From positions 1 to 46,785 of the forward strand of contig DATMAG010000124.1 of the NCBI GenBank assembly GCA_035560235.1: DNA of 46,785 bases, written 5' to 3'. Under the pieces are notes generated by a model. That model had not been told where the DNA came from. It ran no database searches and was given only the letters and a program-made list of their open reading frames with translations. The stretch comes from DASRDU01 sp035560235. Lineage in GTDB: Bacteria > Acidobacteriota > Blastocatellia > RBC074. Each line of letters starts with the position of its first letter. Within the stretch, counting starts at the first letter, position 1. The position numbers and the translations under genes are program-made. Positions 8,602 through 17,577 of this stretch are shown piece by piece.

Positions 8602-9273
8602 ATGCAGACAATTACAGAACATAACCCTCCGGCTGACTCGCCGCCGTTTGCTGAACAGCAGACAGCCCCGCTGATTCTGCGTGGCATTACCTGGCAGACA
8701 TATGAAAGCCTGCTGGCTGATCTGGGCGAGCAGAGCGGTCTGCGCCTGACTTACGATCAGGGAACACTCGAAATTATGACGCTGACGCCTGAACACGAAT
8801 CAATCAACCGCTATCTGTCAAGCCTGGTTGACATGCTGGTGGATGAACTGGCTATGGATGTTCATCCGGTTGGCTCGGCAACCTTCAGGCGTGAAGACAT
8901 TGACCGGGGCTTTGAGCCTGATTCGTCGTTCTACTTTGCCGGAGCTGCACAGATGCGTGGCAAAAAACGCATTGATCTGAGCGTTGAGCCTGCGCCTGAG
9001 CTGGCGCTCGAAATTGACATTTCGCACAGTTCACTTGATAAGCTGTCAGTAATGGCGCGCTTTGGCGTTTCTGAGGTCTGGCGGTATGACGGCGCTCACG
9101 TTCATATTTATGTGCTGAGTGAGGGAGCTTTCGTTACCAGAGAAAGCAGTTCCATCTTTCCCGCGCTGAGCAGTGCCACCATACAGGAGTTTCTCAACCT
9201 GAGTCAGACGCTGACCCGACAGGAACTGAAGCACTGGCTGCGTACACAACTTGTCGCTCCTGAGGCTGACTGA
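8602..9273 (+). CDS. Uma2 family endonuclease-like protein
   Basis: A 223-residue PD-(D/E)XK-fold protein. The Uma2 pattern is visible: LTYDQGTLEIMTLTPEHE (about 49-66), FEPDSSFYF with the first acidic residue, PELALEIDISHSSLDKL with E/D and the later Lys, and FGVSEVWRYDG. These proteins are numerous in cyanobacteria, Chloroflexi and some acidobacteria; function in the cell is not known. The ATG at 8602, four bases after the rlmN stop, is preferred over an in-frame extension that would overlap rlmN. It lies between two housekeeping genes, which suggests insertion of an accessory gene. Confidence 0.85.
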   Translation: MQTITEHNPPADSPPFAEQQTAPLILRGITWQTYESLLADLGEQSGLRLTYDQGTLEIMTLTPEHESINRYLSSLVDMLVDELAMDVHPVGSATFRREDIDRGFEPDSSFYFAGAAQMRGKKRIDLSVEPAPELALEIDISHSSLDKLSVMARFGVSEVWRYDGAHVHIYVLSEGAFVTRESSSIFPALSSATIQEFLNLSQTLTRQELKHWLRTQLVAPEAD

Positions 9274-9305
9274 GCCACGATTACCAAAGGGCAAACTGAA
9301 TTTTT

Positions 9306-10859
9306 ATGTCTTCATCACCTGATTACATCGTTATCGGCAGCGGCGTGGCCGGACTGCGCGCGGCGCTTGGGCTGGCGCGCAACGGACGCGTCGCAGTGCT
9401 GACCAAGGATCGCCTTGATGAATCGAACACTGAATATGCGCAGGGCGGCGTGGCGGTGGCGCTCTCTGATGATGATGAAATTGATCTGCACGTTGAAGAC
9501 ACTCTGAAGGCCGGAGCCGGATTGTGTGATGAAAAAGCCGTGCGCGTGCTGGTTGAGGAAGGGCCGCGTTACATCACTGAACTGATCGAATGGGGCGCGC
9601 AGTTTGACCGCGAAGGTGGCGAGCTGGCCTTCACTCAGGAAGCTGCACACTCGCGGCGGCGCATCCTGCACGCGCACGGCGATTCGACCGGGCGCGAAAT
9701 CGTGCGGGCGCTGCTCAGACGGGCGCGGCAGGAACGCAACATTGAATTTCACGCTCACGCGGCCACCATTGGCCTGCTCCTTGAAGACGGACGCTGCGCC
9801 GGAGTGCAGTACATTCATCCGAATGAAAGCGTCCGGTGCGAAATGCGGGCGCGGGCCGTGATGCTGGCAACGGGCGGCGCGGGTCAGTTGTTTGCACAGA
9901 CCACGAATCCGAGCGTGGCGACGGGCGACGGAATGGCGATGGCTTACGCGGCGGGCGCGATGATGTGCGATCTTGAGTTCGTGCAGTTTCATCCGACGGC
10001 GCTGGCTTTGCCTGACGCTCCGCGCTTTCTGCTTTCTGAAGCGTTGCGCGGCGAAGGCGCGATTCTGCGCAATCACGCGGGCGAGGCATTTGCAAAGAAT
10101 TACGATGAGCGCGGCGAACTGGCGCCGCGTGATGTCGTCGCCCGCGCCATCGTGGCCGAGATGGAACGCACCGGCGCACAGTGGATGTTCCTTGATCTGA
10201 CCCATCTGAAATCAGTTTTTCTGCGTGAGCGCTTTCCGACAATCTTTGAGACGTGTCTGCGTTACGAGCTTGATCTGACGAAGGATCTGCTGCCGGTCAG
10301 TCCGGCGGTGCATTACGTGATGGGCGGCGTGCGCAGCGACACGCACGGGCGAACGACGCTGAAGGGCTTGTATGCAGCGGGCGAAGTGACCTGCACCGGA
10401 GTTCACGGCGCGAACCGGCTGGCGAGCAACTCACTGCTCGAAGGCCTGGTCTTCGGCGCACGCGCGGCTGAGGCAGCAATCGCGGATGAACTGCCTCATT
10501 CCACAGCACCCGAAGCCGAGCCGGTTGATTTCGACCTGTCACAGTGGCGGCTCGATCCGCGCACCAAAAGCCGCGTGCAGGAACTGATGTGGAAGAAGGT
10601 CGGGCTGATTCGCCACGCCGGCGAACTGAAAACAGCCGTCGCTGAACTGGCGAAACTGGCCGCTGACGAGAACGTCAATCAGCGCACCCGCAACTTTGCG
10701 ACGCTCGGGCGGCTGATGGCTGAGGCGGCGCTGTGGCGCGAAGAGAGTCGCGGCGGGCATTACCGTTCAGATTTTCCGCAGCGCGATGATGAGCGCTGGC
10801 GCGTGCATTCGGCACAGCAGCATGGGCAGGCGATCACTTCACTCAAAAGCATCAGTTGA
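9306..10859 (+). CDS. nadB: L-aspartate oxidase NadB
   Basis: A 517-residue FAD enzyme that converts L-aspartate to iminoaspartate, the first step of de novo NAD synthesis. The dinucleotide motif YIVIGSGVAGLRAALGLA is at 7-24, then NTEYAQGGVAVAL (FAD/substrate site), LEFVQFHPTAL, LRGEGAILRN and the C-terminal signature GLYAAGEVTCTGVHGANRLA with SNSLLEGLVFG. Length fits the family (about 510-540). The ATG at 9306 lacks a close SD, so translation may depend on the upstream Uma2 gene 32 bases away. nadA and nadC are not in the window. Confidence 0.95.
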   Translation: MSSSPDYIVIGSGVAGLRAALGLARNGRVAVLTKDRLDESNTEYAQGGVAVALSDDDEIDLHVEDTLKAGAGLCDEKAVRVLVEEGPRYITELIEWGAQFDREGGELAFTQEAAHSRRRILHAHGDSTGREIVRALLRRARQERNIEFHAHAATIGLLLEDGRCAGVQYIHPNESVRCEMRARAVMLATGGAGQLFAQTTNPSVATGDGMAMAYAAGAMMCDLEFVQFHPTALALPDAPRFLLSEALRGEGAILRNHAGEAFAKNYDERGELAPRDVVARAIVAEMERTGAQWMFLDLTHLKSVFLRERFPTIFETCLRYELDLTKDLLPVSPAVHYVMGGVRSDTHGRTTLKGLYAAGEVTCTGVHGANRLASNSLLEGLVFGARAAEAAIADELPHSTAPEAEPVDFDLSQWRLDPRTKSRVQELMWKKVGLIRHAGELKTAVAELAKLAADENVNQRTRNFATLGRLMAEAALWREESRGGHYRSDFPQRDDERWRVHSAQQHGQAITSLKSIS

Positions 10860-10897
10860 GCTTCAGACAGACACTCCTTCTTAAGCTCCGCCATTCA

Positions 10898-10924
10898 TCA
10901 TTCTGAATGAACTGTTCAGAATGA
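10898..10924. repeat. Perfect 10-bp inverted repeat after nadB
   Basis: Arms TCATTCTGAA and TTCAGAATGA with a 7-base loop. It may work as a transcription end point or mRNA 3'-end stabiliser for nadB, but no T run follows. Confidence 0.6.
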
Positions 10925-10971
10925 AATGACCATTCGCGTAACCTCCGTGCCGTGTTGCGGCGAATGCTGAA

Positions 10972-11016
10972 GGAGAGGCTGTTGCCATTGAATGATGCCG
11001 GTTTCACAGCCTCTCC
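10972..11016. repeat. Perfect 11-bp inverted repeat in nadB-IPT gap
   Basis: Arms GGAGAGGCTGT (10972-10982) and ACAGCCTCTCC (11006-11016) with a 23-base loop. Confidence 0.55.
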
Positions 11017-11159
11017 GGCGGCTGTTGTCCGACTGAGGATCAAAAATTTTGTTATCTTCAGCCATCACATTGTGATCTCACCACTCACCGCTCACGGCCC
11101 TTTCCTGCGCTCACCAGAGCATTAATTCCCGGTACACAGCTTGCTGTTTCCGCTCGCGG

Positions 11160-11185
11160 TCTGAAACGCGTGAGCGCGTTTCAGA
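11160..11185 (+). promoter_or_regulatory. Perfect 11-bp hairpin with tetraloop upstream of the giant IPT/TIG gene
   Basis: Arms TCTGAAACGCG and CGCGTTTCAGA enclose a four-base loop TGAG. It lies 107 bases before the start codon. It may be a leader hairpin or an operator (the DNA is a 26-bp dyad); which one cannot be told. Confidence 0.45.
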
Positions 11186-11291
11186 TCAGTCAGGATGATG
11201 GACATTTGGCGCAGTCATAACTCCCCGCGCCCGCTAAACCGTGATGCTACTGCGCGACAACGACCAACAAGTTTCACGAGAGGAACACAGG

Positions 11292-14200
11292 ATGCCCAGA
11301 CAAACTACCAGAATGGCACTGAAGCTCTTCGCCCTGCTGACGCTGCTCTGCCTTGCTCCCGCAGGCGCACTGGCGCAGGCGAAGGATTTCGTCAGTGTTG
11401 ACGCGGCGCGTTATTCACTCGTCGCGGCTCCGAACACCATCGCGGCGGGATTCACTGTCGGCGTGACTTCACAGACTTATGTGGCAGATGACGCTGATCC
11501 CAACACGCCGGGCATTCAGTTGCCGACGAGTCTGGGCGGCCTGAGCGTCAGCGTCAACAACCGTCTGGCCGGTTTGTTTTTTGTTTCGCCCAATCAGATC
11601 AACTACGCCGTTCCGGCTGATACTGAAACCGACGGCCCGGCGACAGTGGTTGTGACCGATGCCGCCGGAACTGTGCTGGCACAGGGCACGCTGAATGTGG
11701 CGCGGGCAATGCTGAGCCTCTTTACCTCCAACAGCGCAGGCACGGGTGCGCCCGCCGCGCTCGTCACGGCTGACGGCATCAGCTATTCAAATGTTGGCCA
11801 GCCCGATGGTTCGTCAAACGTCGTGCCTGCGGGTCAGTACCTGGTGCTGTTCGGCACAGGCATTCGCGGCACGGTGGATGACATCAGGTGTTTCATCGGC
11901 GGCGTTGAGGCGCCGGTGGCTTATGCCGGTCTGCAGGGTGGTTATCTGGCTTTGTATCAGGTCAATGTGCAGGTGCCGCAATCGCTCGCCGGGCAGGGTT
12001 TGGTTGAAATGTATCTGACCGATGGCAGCACGGTCAGCAACACCGTGACGATTGATCTGGGCGGCAACCCGACGGCTCCGGCTGGCGCGCCGATTGTGAC
12101 TGCCGTCAGCGCGAGCCAGGTCACTGCCGGACAGGTCGTGACGCTCACGGGCAGCAACTTCCCGACTTCAGCGAGCGAAGCGACGGTGCGCGTGGGCGCA
12201 AGCTATGGCCGCGTCGTTTCAAGCAGCGCCACGCAACTGAGTTTCATCGTGCCTTACGGCATGGCGAGCGGTCGCCTCGCGGTCGGCAATGCCGCAGGCG
12301 AGCGCCTGAGCAACACGACGCTCAATGTCACCACCTCGATTTCAGGCACGGTGCTCGGGCCTGATGGTTCGCCGCTGCCGGGTCTGTTTGTTTCGGTTTC
12401 GACTGCCAATGTTTCGACGACCACTGATGCCACGGGTCGCTTCCTGCTGGCTGGCGTTCCGTCGGGCATTACCCGCGTGGATATTGATGGCAGCAGCCTG
12501 CAATACCTCAGCGAATCGTTGTCGCTCGTGGTGAGCGACAATCGCGATAACGAAATCGGCGTGCCGGTCACGCTCCTGCAGGATGTGGGCACTGACCTGA
12601 TCCTGGGCAATGAACCGGTTGAAGCGACAGCCGGTGATCCGACGACAGTCAAAATCATTGATCACGACGGGCTGCGCCTGACGATTCCCGGCAAAGTCAC
12701 TTTCCCGAACGGAACCAGTCAGGGCAGGCTCAGACTCGGACGCATTCCGCGCGAATCGAAGCTGCCGGTTTCGCTGCCCGCCGGCGTTTATCCTTCCGTC
12801 ATTGCCTTCATCGCGCCTCCGGGCACGACGTTCGGTGAAAACGGACAGAACTTCGCTTCACTCAGCTTTCCCAACGTTGATCAGCTTCCGGCAGGCACGA
12901 AGCTCGATCTGTATGCTTATGACCGCAAGGCCGCGCCTTCAGCCTTTGTCAAGAAAGGCGAAGCGACGGTCAATCAGGCGGGTGACAAAATCGAAGCCGG
13001 TAATCTGATTGACGTGGCGACCATCTGGTTTGTCGGGCTGCCGTCAGACAGCAGCCTGGTGACCAGAGTGACGGGCCGCGTGCTTGACGCCAGCGACAAG
13101 CCGGTGAGCGGTGCGCGTGTTTTTGTGCGCGGTCGTGACGCCTTAACCGACGTGAACGGCAATTTCGTCATTACTAGCGCCCGCGCCAAAAATGGCGATG
13201 ATCTCAATGTCGAAGTCTTCTTCTTCACGCCGACCGGAGTTCCGCTCAAAGCCGTCAAAACGGTCAAAGCCGTCGTGCCGGGCGAAACCAGCGCCGGTGA
13301 CATCAAGCTTCCGGCTGAACCGCCGCTCGTCGTGCTGATTCGTCCCGGCGAGGCGAAGGTCGAAAACGGCAAATCAGTTGATCTGAAGGTCGTGCTCTCA
13401 AGGCCGCTCTCAGCCGAAGCGACAATCAACCTCGCCAAAGTTGATGGCGTTGACGTAACGATCAGTCCGGCCTCAGTGAAGATTGAAGCGGGCAAAACTG
13501 AAGCTTCATTCAGCGTCAGCGGCAGCAGTGCCGGGCGCGCAGTCATCGCCGCCACACTGGCGACAGCGGTTGACGGCATTACCGCCGATCAGGCGCGCGG
13601 CGCCAGGGCAGTCGTTTATGTGCTGCCCGCCGCTCCGGTCATCAGCGGCATCACGCCGAGCAGCGGATTTCCTGGCTCAGGCTTCGTGATTGCCGGCAGC
13701 GGATTCAGCGCTGAAGCAAAATACAATCAGATCATCTTCAAACAGGGCGAACGCTGGATGATGGTTGACCCGTCGAAGGTCAGCACCGTCAGCACGCCGA
13801 ACATCGGCTTGAAAGGCGTTGTGCCGGGCCTCAAGCCGGGCGAGTACGATGTCTTCGTGCTGGTTTACCGCGAAGGTTCGCCGGGCGTCGCTTCGAATTC
13901 AGTGAAGTTCACCATTACCGAAGCGCCGGGGCCGCAACTGACGGCAATTGATCCGAAGGAAGGCAAGCCGGGCACGCAGTTCACGCTGACGGGCAGCAAT
14001 TTCAGCCCCGAAGCGAAATACAACGGCGTCTTTTTCAGAGTTGGTGATCGCGTCTTCCCGGTTGACCCGTCCACGCTCAGAACGATTCTGGCCTCAACGC
14101 CGAACAATGAAGGCCGCTTCCCGGTGACGGGCCTGACCGGTCAGGTTCCGCGCATGCCTGCGGGCAGCGCCGAAGTTTACGTCGTGGTCTTCAGGGACAG

Positions 14201-16304
14201 CGCCATCAGCGCGGCCTCAAACAAGCTGGCCTTCAACGTGCTGGGCGAAGCTGCGCCGAAACTCACGGCGATTGACCCGGCTGAAGGGATGCCGCGCACG
14301 GCCTTCACGATCACGGGCAGCGGCTTTGCGCCTGATCGCACGCTGGTTTTCTTTGCGCAGGGCGACAAGAAGTTTTTCCTTGATCCGAAAGCGACGGTCG
14401 TCACTGCCGACAGCATCAGGGGCACAGTGCCCGCCTTCCCGGCTGGCCTGTACGATGTTTTCGTTGTCGTCAACAATGACAATGTTGCAGGCACGCTCTC
14501 AAACAAGCTGACCTTCAAAATGCTGGCGCTGACGCCGCCAGTGCTCAAGTCGCTCAGCCCGCCCGAGGGCGCGCCGGGTTCGACTTTCACGATCACAGGC
14601 GAAGGCTTTGGCGAATACAACCAGGTCACTTTCAAATTCGGTGACAAGTTCCTGACGCTTGAAGCTGGTCTGGTCAAAAACACGCCGAACGGCCTTGTTG
14701 TGACTGTGCCGCGCCTTGCTGCCGGTGATTATCAGGTCGTGGTGCGGGCGCTGCAGGGCGGCGCGTCAAGCGAGCCGTCAAATGCGCTGGCCTTCAAGGT
14801 ACTCGCTCCGCCTGCGCCTCCGGCTCCGCAACTGACCGCCATCAAACCTGCCGAAGCGCAGAGCGGTGCGCCCTTTGCGATTGAAGGCACGGGCTTCGCC
14901 GCCGATGCAGGCCGCAACGGCGTCTTTTTCAAGGCGGGCGACAAGGTGGCGCGCGCTGATGTCAGAGTCACCAGCGTTGGCCTCGAAGGCTTTGTTCCGC
15001 CACTGCCTGCCGGTAATTACGAAGTCTCGGTCGTGATCTTTCAGGACAACGTCCAGAGCGCGCCGTCAAACATTCTGAGCTTCAAGGTTCTCGCGCCGCC
15101 CGCGCCTGCCGCGCCGGTGCTTGAATCGCTCAGTCCGGCTGAAGGCAAAATCGGCGAAAAGTTCGTCATCAGGGGCAAAGGCTTCGCGCCGAATGCTGCT
15201 CAGAATCGCGTCATCTTCAGGCTTGGCGATCTCAACATCCACGTTGATGAAGATGCAGTCACGCTGACCGATGCCGGGCTGGAATGCGTCGTTCCCGAAG
15301 TGCCGACGGCTGATTACGAAGTCTTCGTCGTCGTCAGTCAGACCGGCGCGCAGAGCGTTGCGTCAAACAAACTCGCTTTCAGGGTAAACGGGCCTGTGCC
15401 TGCGGCTTCACCAAAGCTTGAATCAGTCACGCCCGCCGAGGGCAAGCCTGGCGACAGCTTTGTGATCAAAGGCAGCGGCTTTGCGCCTGAAGCTGAAAAC
15501 AACATAGTCGTTTTCAAAATCGGCGACCAGATGCGCGATGTGCCGCACAGCCTCCTGAAAGTCACGGCTGACGGTCTGGCCGGTTCGGTTCCGTGGATGC
15601 TGCCCGGCGATGCTGAGGTCTTTGTCGTCAGCATCATCAACGGCAGCATGAGCCTGCCGTCAAACCGGCTGGCGTTCAAGGTGCTGCAGACCGCGCCTCC
15701 GGCAGCGCCGAAGCTTGAAGCGCTGACGCCGGTTGAAGGCCAGCCGGGCACGGCTTTCAAAATCAGGGGCACCGGCTTCGGGCCTGAACCCTGGATGAAT
15801 TATGTTGTCTTCCGGCAGGGCACTCAGGGTACTCAGTGGTTCGCAGTTGACGGCAAATCACTGAAGGTCACGGCAGACGGGCTGGAAGGAATCGTGCCGC
15901 CGGTTCCTGCCGGAGTCTATGATGTGATGGTCGTGTTTCACTCCGATGAATTCAGAAGCGAACCATCGAATGCGCTGCAGTTCAAGGTGCTCGCTGCGCC
16001 TGCTCCGGCAGCGCCGAGGCTGACGGCCATCAATCCGGTTGAAGGCGCGCCCGGCGCGATCTTCACAATCAGCGGTGAGGGTTTTGCAGACGATCCGCTG
16101 CGTCACGCGGTCATTTTCAGGCAGAACGACAAGATGATCGTTGTGGACGTGAAAACGCTTCAGGTTTCGGCCAATGGATTGTCGGGCAGAGTGCCTCTCG
16201 TTCCGGCTGGAGACTATGAAGTGTTTGTGGCGCTGCTTTATCCTGGCGGACAGACGGCCCCGTCAAACGGCCTGAAGTTCACTGTCAGGGCTGCCGCGAA
16301 CTGA
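11292..16304 (+). CDS. Giant secreted multi-domain protein: Solibacter-type domain, carboxypeptidase-like domains and ten IPT/TIG domains
   Basis: 1670 residues. Signal peptide 1-29 (MALKLFALLTLLCLAPAGAL then AQA). About 30-258: a domain with LPTSLGGLSVSVNN, LFFVSPNQINYAVP, GTGIRG and QVNVQVPQSLAGQG, matching the TIGR03437 (Solibacter C-terminal) type, here at the N-terminus. About 266-345: one IPT/TIG domain. About 351-425 and 594-660: two carboxypeptidase-regulatory-like domains (GTVLGPDGSPLPG, GRVLDASDKPVSG). About 685-775: a Calx-beta-like segment. 782-1670: nine tandem IPT/TIG repeats of about 99 residues. It is an extracellular or surface Ig-like rod, perhaps for adhesion or polymer binding; no anchor or catalytic module is seen. 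The ATG at 11292 has AGAGGA upstream. Confidence 0.88.
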   Translation: MPRQTTRMALKLFALLTLLCLAPAGALAQAKDFVSVDAARYSLVAAPNTIAAGFTVGVTSQTYVADDADPNTPGIQLPTSLGGLSVSVNNRLAGLFFVSPNQINYAVPADTETDGPATVVVTDAAGTVLAQGTLNVARAMLSLFTSNSAGTGAPAALVTADGISYSNVGQPDGSSNVVPAGQYLVLFGTGIRGTVDDIRCFIGGVEAPVAYAGLQGGYLALYQVNVQVPQSLAGQGLVEMYLTDGSTVSNTVTIDLGGNPTAPAGAPIVTAVSASQVTAGQVVTLTGSNFPTSASEATVRVGASYGRVVSSSATQLSFIVPYGMASGRLAVGNAAGERLSNTTLNVTTSISGTVLGPDGSPLPGLFVSVSTANVSTTTDATGRFLLAGVPSGITRVDIDGSSLQYLSESLSLVVSDNRDNEIGVPVTLLQDVGTDLILGNEPVEATAGDPTTVKIIDHDGLRLTIPGKVTFPNGTSQGRLRLGRIPRESKLPVSLPAGVYPSVIAFIAPPGTTFGENGQNFASLSFPNVDQLPAGTKLDLYAYDRKAAPSAFVKKGEATVNQAGDKIEAGNLIDVATIWFVGLPSDSSLVTRVTGRVLDASDKPVSGARVFVRGRDALTDVNGNFVITSARAKNGDDLNVEVFFFTPTGVPLKAVKTVKAVVPGETSAGDIKLPAEPPLVVLIRPGEAKVENGKSVDLKVVLSRPLSAEATINLAKVDGVDVTISPASVKIEAGKTEASFSVSGSSAGRAVIAATLATAVDGITADQARGARAVVYVLPAAPVISGITPSSGFPGSGFVIAGSGFSAEAKYNQIIFKQGERWMMVDPSKVSTVSTPNIGLKGVVPGLKPGEYDVFVLVYREGSPGVASNSVKFTITEAPGPQLTAIDPKEGKPGTQFTLTGSNFSPEAKYNGVFFRVGDRVFPVDPSTLRTILASTPNNEGRFPVTGLTGQVPRMPAGSAEVYVVVFRDSAISAASNKLAFNVLGEAAPKLTAIDPAEGMPRTAFTITGSGFAPDRTLVFFAQGDKKFFLDPKATVVTADSIRGTVPAFPAGLYDVFVVVNNDNVAGTLSNKLTFKMLALTPPVLKSLSPPEGAPGSTFTITGEGFGEYNQVTFKFGDKFLTLEAGLVKNTPNGLVVTVPRLAAGDYQVVVRALQGGASSEPSNALAFKVLAPPAPPAPQLTAIKPAEAQSGAPFAIEGTGFAADAGRNGVFFKAGDKVARADVRVTSVGLEGFVPPLPAGNYEVSVVIFQDNVQSAPSNILSFKVLAPPAPAAPVLESLSPAEGKIGEKFVIRGKGFAPNAAQNRVIFRLGDLNIHVDEDAVTLTDAGLECVVPEVPTADYEVFVVVSQTGAQSVASNKLAFRVNGPVPAASPKLESVTPAEGKPGDSFVIKGSGFAPEAENNIVVFKIGDQMRDVPHSLLKVTADGLAGSVPWMLPGDAEVFVVSIINGSMSLPSNRLAFKVLQTAPPAAPKLEALTPVEGQPGTAFKIRGTGFGPEPWMNYVVFRQGTQGTQWFAVDGKSLKVTADGLEGIVPPVPAGVYDVMVVFHSDEFRSEPSNALQFKVLAAPAPAAPRLTAINPVEGAPGAIFTISGEGFADDPLRHAVIFRQNDKMIVVDVKTLQVSANGLSGRVPLVPAGDYEVFVALLYPGGQTAPSNGLKFTVRAAAN
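13635..16301 (+). repeat. Nine tandem IPT/TIG-encoding repeats (about 300 bp each)
   Basis: Each unit opens with a form of P-x-L-x-x-I-x-P-x-E-G-x-P-G, continues F-x-I-x-G-x-G-F and closes with Y-E/D-V-F-V-V-V then S-N-x-L-x-F-K-V. From the fourth unit on, linkers are Pro/Ala rich (LAPPAPPAP). Units differ enough in DNA to be old duplications rather than recent copies. Confidence 0.85.
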
Positions 16305-16341
16305 CGATTTACCTGTGGACTGCACCGAATAAGCAATGCTC

Positions 16342-16381
16342 GCGCCTGCGAAGGCCCGTAAACTTCGCAGGCGCTTTTTTT
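16342..16381 (+). terminator. Rho-independent terminator of the IPT/TIG gene
   Basis: A perfect 12-bp stem, GCGCCTGCGAAG with CTTCGCAGGCGC, a 9-base loop and seven T residues (16375-16381). It is the clearest intrinsic terminator in the window, 37 bases after the stop codon. Confidence 0.92.
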
Positions 16382-16441
16382 CAGGCGCTTCAGGCTGCCA
16401 TCAGCGCCGGTTGCTGGCAGGCCTGAGCAACTGTCTGCGCC

Positions 16442-17479
16442 TCAGGCGCAAAAGCAAAGCGCGCCTGCGACGGGCTGCACCAGCACCACAGCGCCTGTCT
16501 GCACCTGACCGGAAGCCATCAGACCGGCCAGTGGAAAGACGAGCAGCCGTTCAATCGCCCGCTTCAGATGACGCGCGCCGTAACGATGATCGAACCCTTC
16601 AGTCAGCAGCACTGCGCGCGCCGCTTCGGTCAGTCTGAAAGTGAAATGGGCGCCTGCGCTCTGATCAATCCGTTGCTGCACTGCGTTCAGTTCGAGTTGC
16701 AGAATCTCCTCCAACTGCGGCTGCAGGAGACTGCGAAAGACCACCACCTTGTCGAGCCGGTTCATAAACTCCGGCGAAAAGCGGCGGCGCGCCGCTTCCA
16801 TTGCCGTGCGATTCAACTGCTGCTCAAGATGCTCTGCGCTCAGTCCCGCCGCGCGCGCCGGAGCGAAGCCGAGCGACCTGCTCACGAGTTCGCCCATCTC
16901 GCGCGCGCCCAGATTCGAGGTCAGGACGATCAGGCAGCGCGAGAAATCAACGCGGCGGTTGTCACCCAGCGTGAGCGTCGCCTTGTCGAGAATGCCGAGC
17001 AGCAGCTGCCAGAGCGCATCGCTCGCCTTCTCGATTTCGTCAAAGAGCAGCAGCGTGAGCGGATGCTCCGCAGTATGAAATCTGTCCAGATTCTCCTGCG
17101 TCAGCAGCGCGCCGGTTTCACGATGGCCGATGTAACCCGGCGGCGAGCCGACGAGCTTCGAGATTTCGTGCGAGTGCTGAAACTCGGCGCAATCAATCTT
17201 GATCATTGCGTGAGGATCGCCGAACAGCACCTCGGCCACTGCCTCAACGACGCGGGTCTTGCCAGATCCGGTCGGACCGAGAAAGAGCAACGTGCCGAGT
17301 GGCCACCCCGGACTCATCATTCCGGCCTGCAAGACCTGAAAGACTGAGGCAATGCCGACAACCGCCGCTTCCTGCCCGATGATACGGGCGCGCAGTTTCT
17401 GCTCAAAGCGCTCAGCCGGACTGCTTCGCGCTTCCGGATCGAGCGCCACCAGATTTATCTTCTGCCTTTTGATGGTCAT
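16442..17479 (-). CDS. Stand-alone ClpA/ClpB D2-type AAA+ ATPase
   Basis: A 345-residue protein that corresponds only to the second AAA+ module of ClpA/B/C. It shows Walker A LFLGPTGSGKT (about 66-76), the pore-loop-like stretch VGSPPGYIGH, Walker B LLLFDEIEKA, sensor TSNLGAREM, the FSPEFMNRLDKVVVF motif and the ClpB_D2-small end (GFDHRYGARHLKRAIERLL). N-domain, D1 and the M-domain are absent. So it is a minimal Clp/Hsp100-like unfoldase or a motor adapted to another system; the partner is not visible. The ATG at 17479 with GAAAGGA upstream is chosen; an extension to 17716 would run through a hairpin and has no SD. Confidence 0.85.
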   Translation of the reverse strand: MTIKRQKINLVALDPEARSSPAERFEQKLRARIIGQEAAVVGIASVFQVLQAGMMSPGWPLGTLLFLGPTGSGKTRVVEAVAEVLFGDPHAMIKIDCAEFQHSHEISKLVGSPPGYIGHRETGALLTQENLDRFHTAEHPLTLLLFDEIEKASDALWQLLLGILDKATLTLGDNRRVDFSRCLIVLTSNLGAREMGELVSRSLGFAPARAAGLSAEHLEQQLNRTAMEAARRRFSPEFMNRLDKVVVFRSLLQPQLEEILQLELNAVQQRIDQSAGAHFTFRLTEAARAVLLTEGFDHRYGARHLKRAIERLLVFPLAGLMASGQVQTGAVVLVQPVAGALCFCA

Positions 17480-17555
17480 CACAGCCAGTCCTTTCTCGCT
17501 GCTCACTCGGCGTCTTTCGCCAGATAAAGCCATCAGACCGGCTGATGTATTCCGT

Positions 17556-17575
17556 CTGGAAGAAATATTTTCCAG
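17556..17575 (-). promoter_or_regulatory. Operator-like 20-bp dyad upstream of the AAA+ gene
   Basis: CTGGAA and TTCCAG surround an 8-base AT-rich centre. It lies 77 bases before the AAA+ start codon, in the only upstream gap, and could be a repressor or activator site. No consensus -35/-10 pair stands out. Confidence 0.3.
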
Positions 17576-17577
17576 GA

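Larger units (their letters stand above)
10860..11291. other. 432-bp intergenic region with three perfect hairpins
   Basis: No convincing gene. It holds three separate perfect inverted repeats (10898-10924, 10972-11016, 11160-11185), none followed by a T tract. The first two probably relate to the end of the nadB transcript; the third is upstream of the giant IPT/TIG gene and could be a leader structure. The gene start at 11292 has AGAGGA upstream. Confidence 0.6.

Noticed and set aside
13635..16301. Regular 300-bp repeats as a possible CRISPR or satellite array
   Set aside because: The repeats are coding IPT/TIG domains with varied DNA and no short identical units with spacers.
16568..17347. 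259-codon plus-strand ORF inside the AAA+ gene
   Set aside because: The minus strand has intact Walker A, Walker B and sensor motifs; the plus frame shows none.
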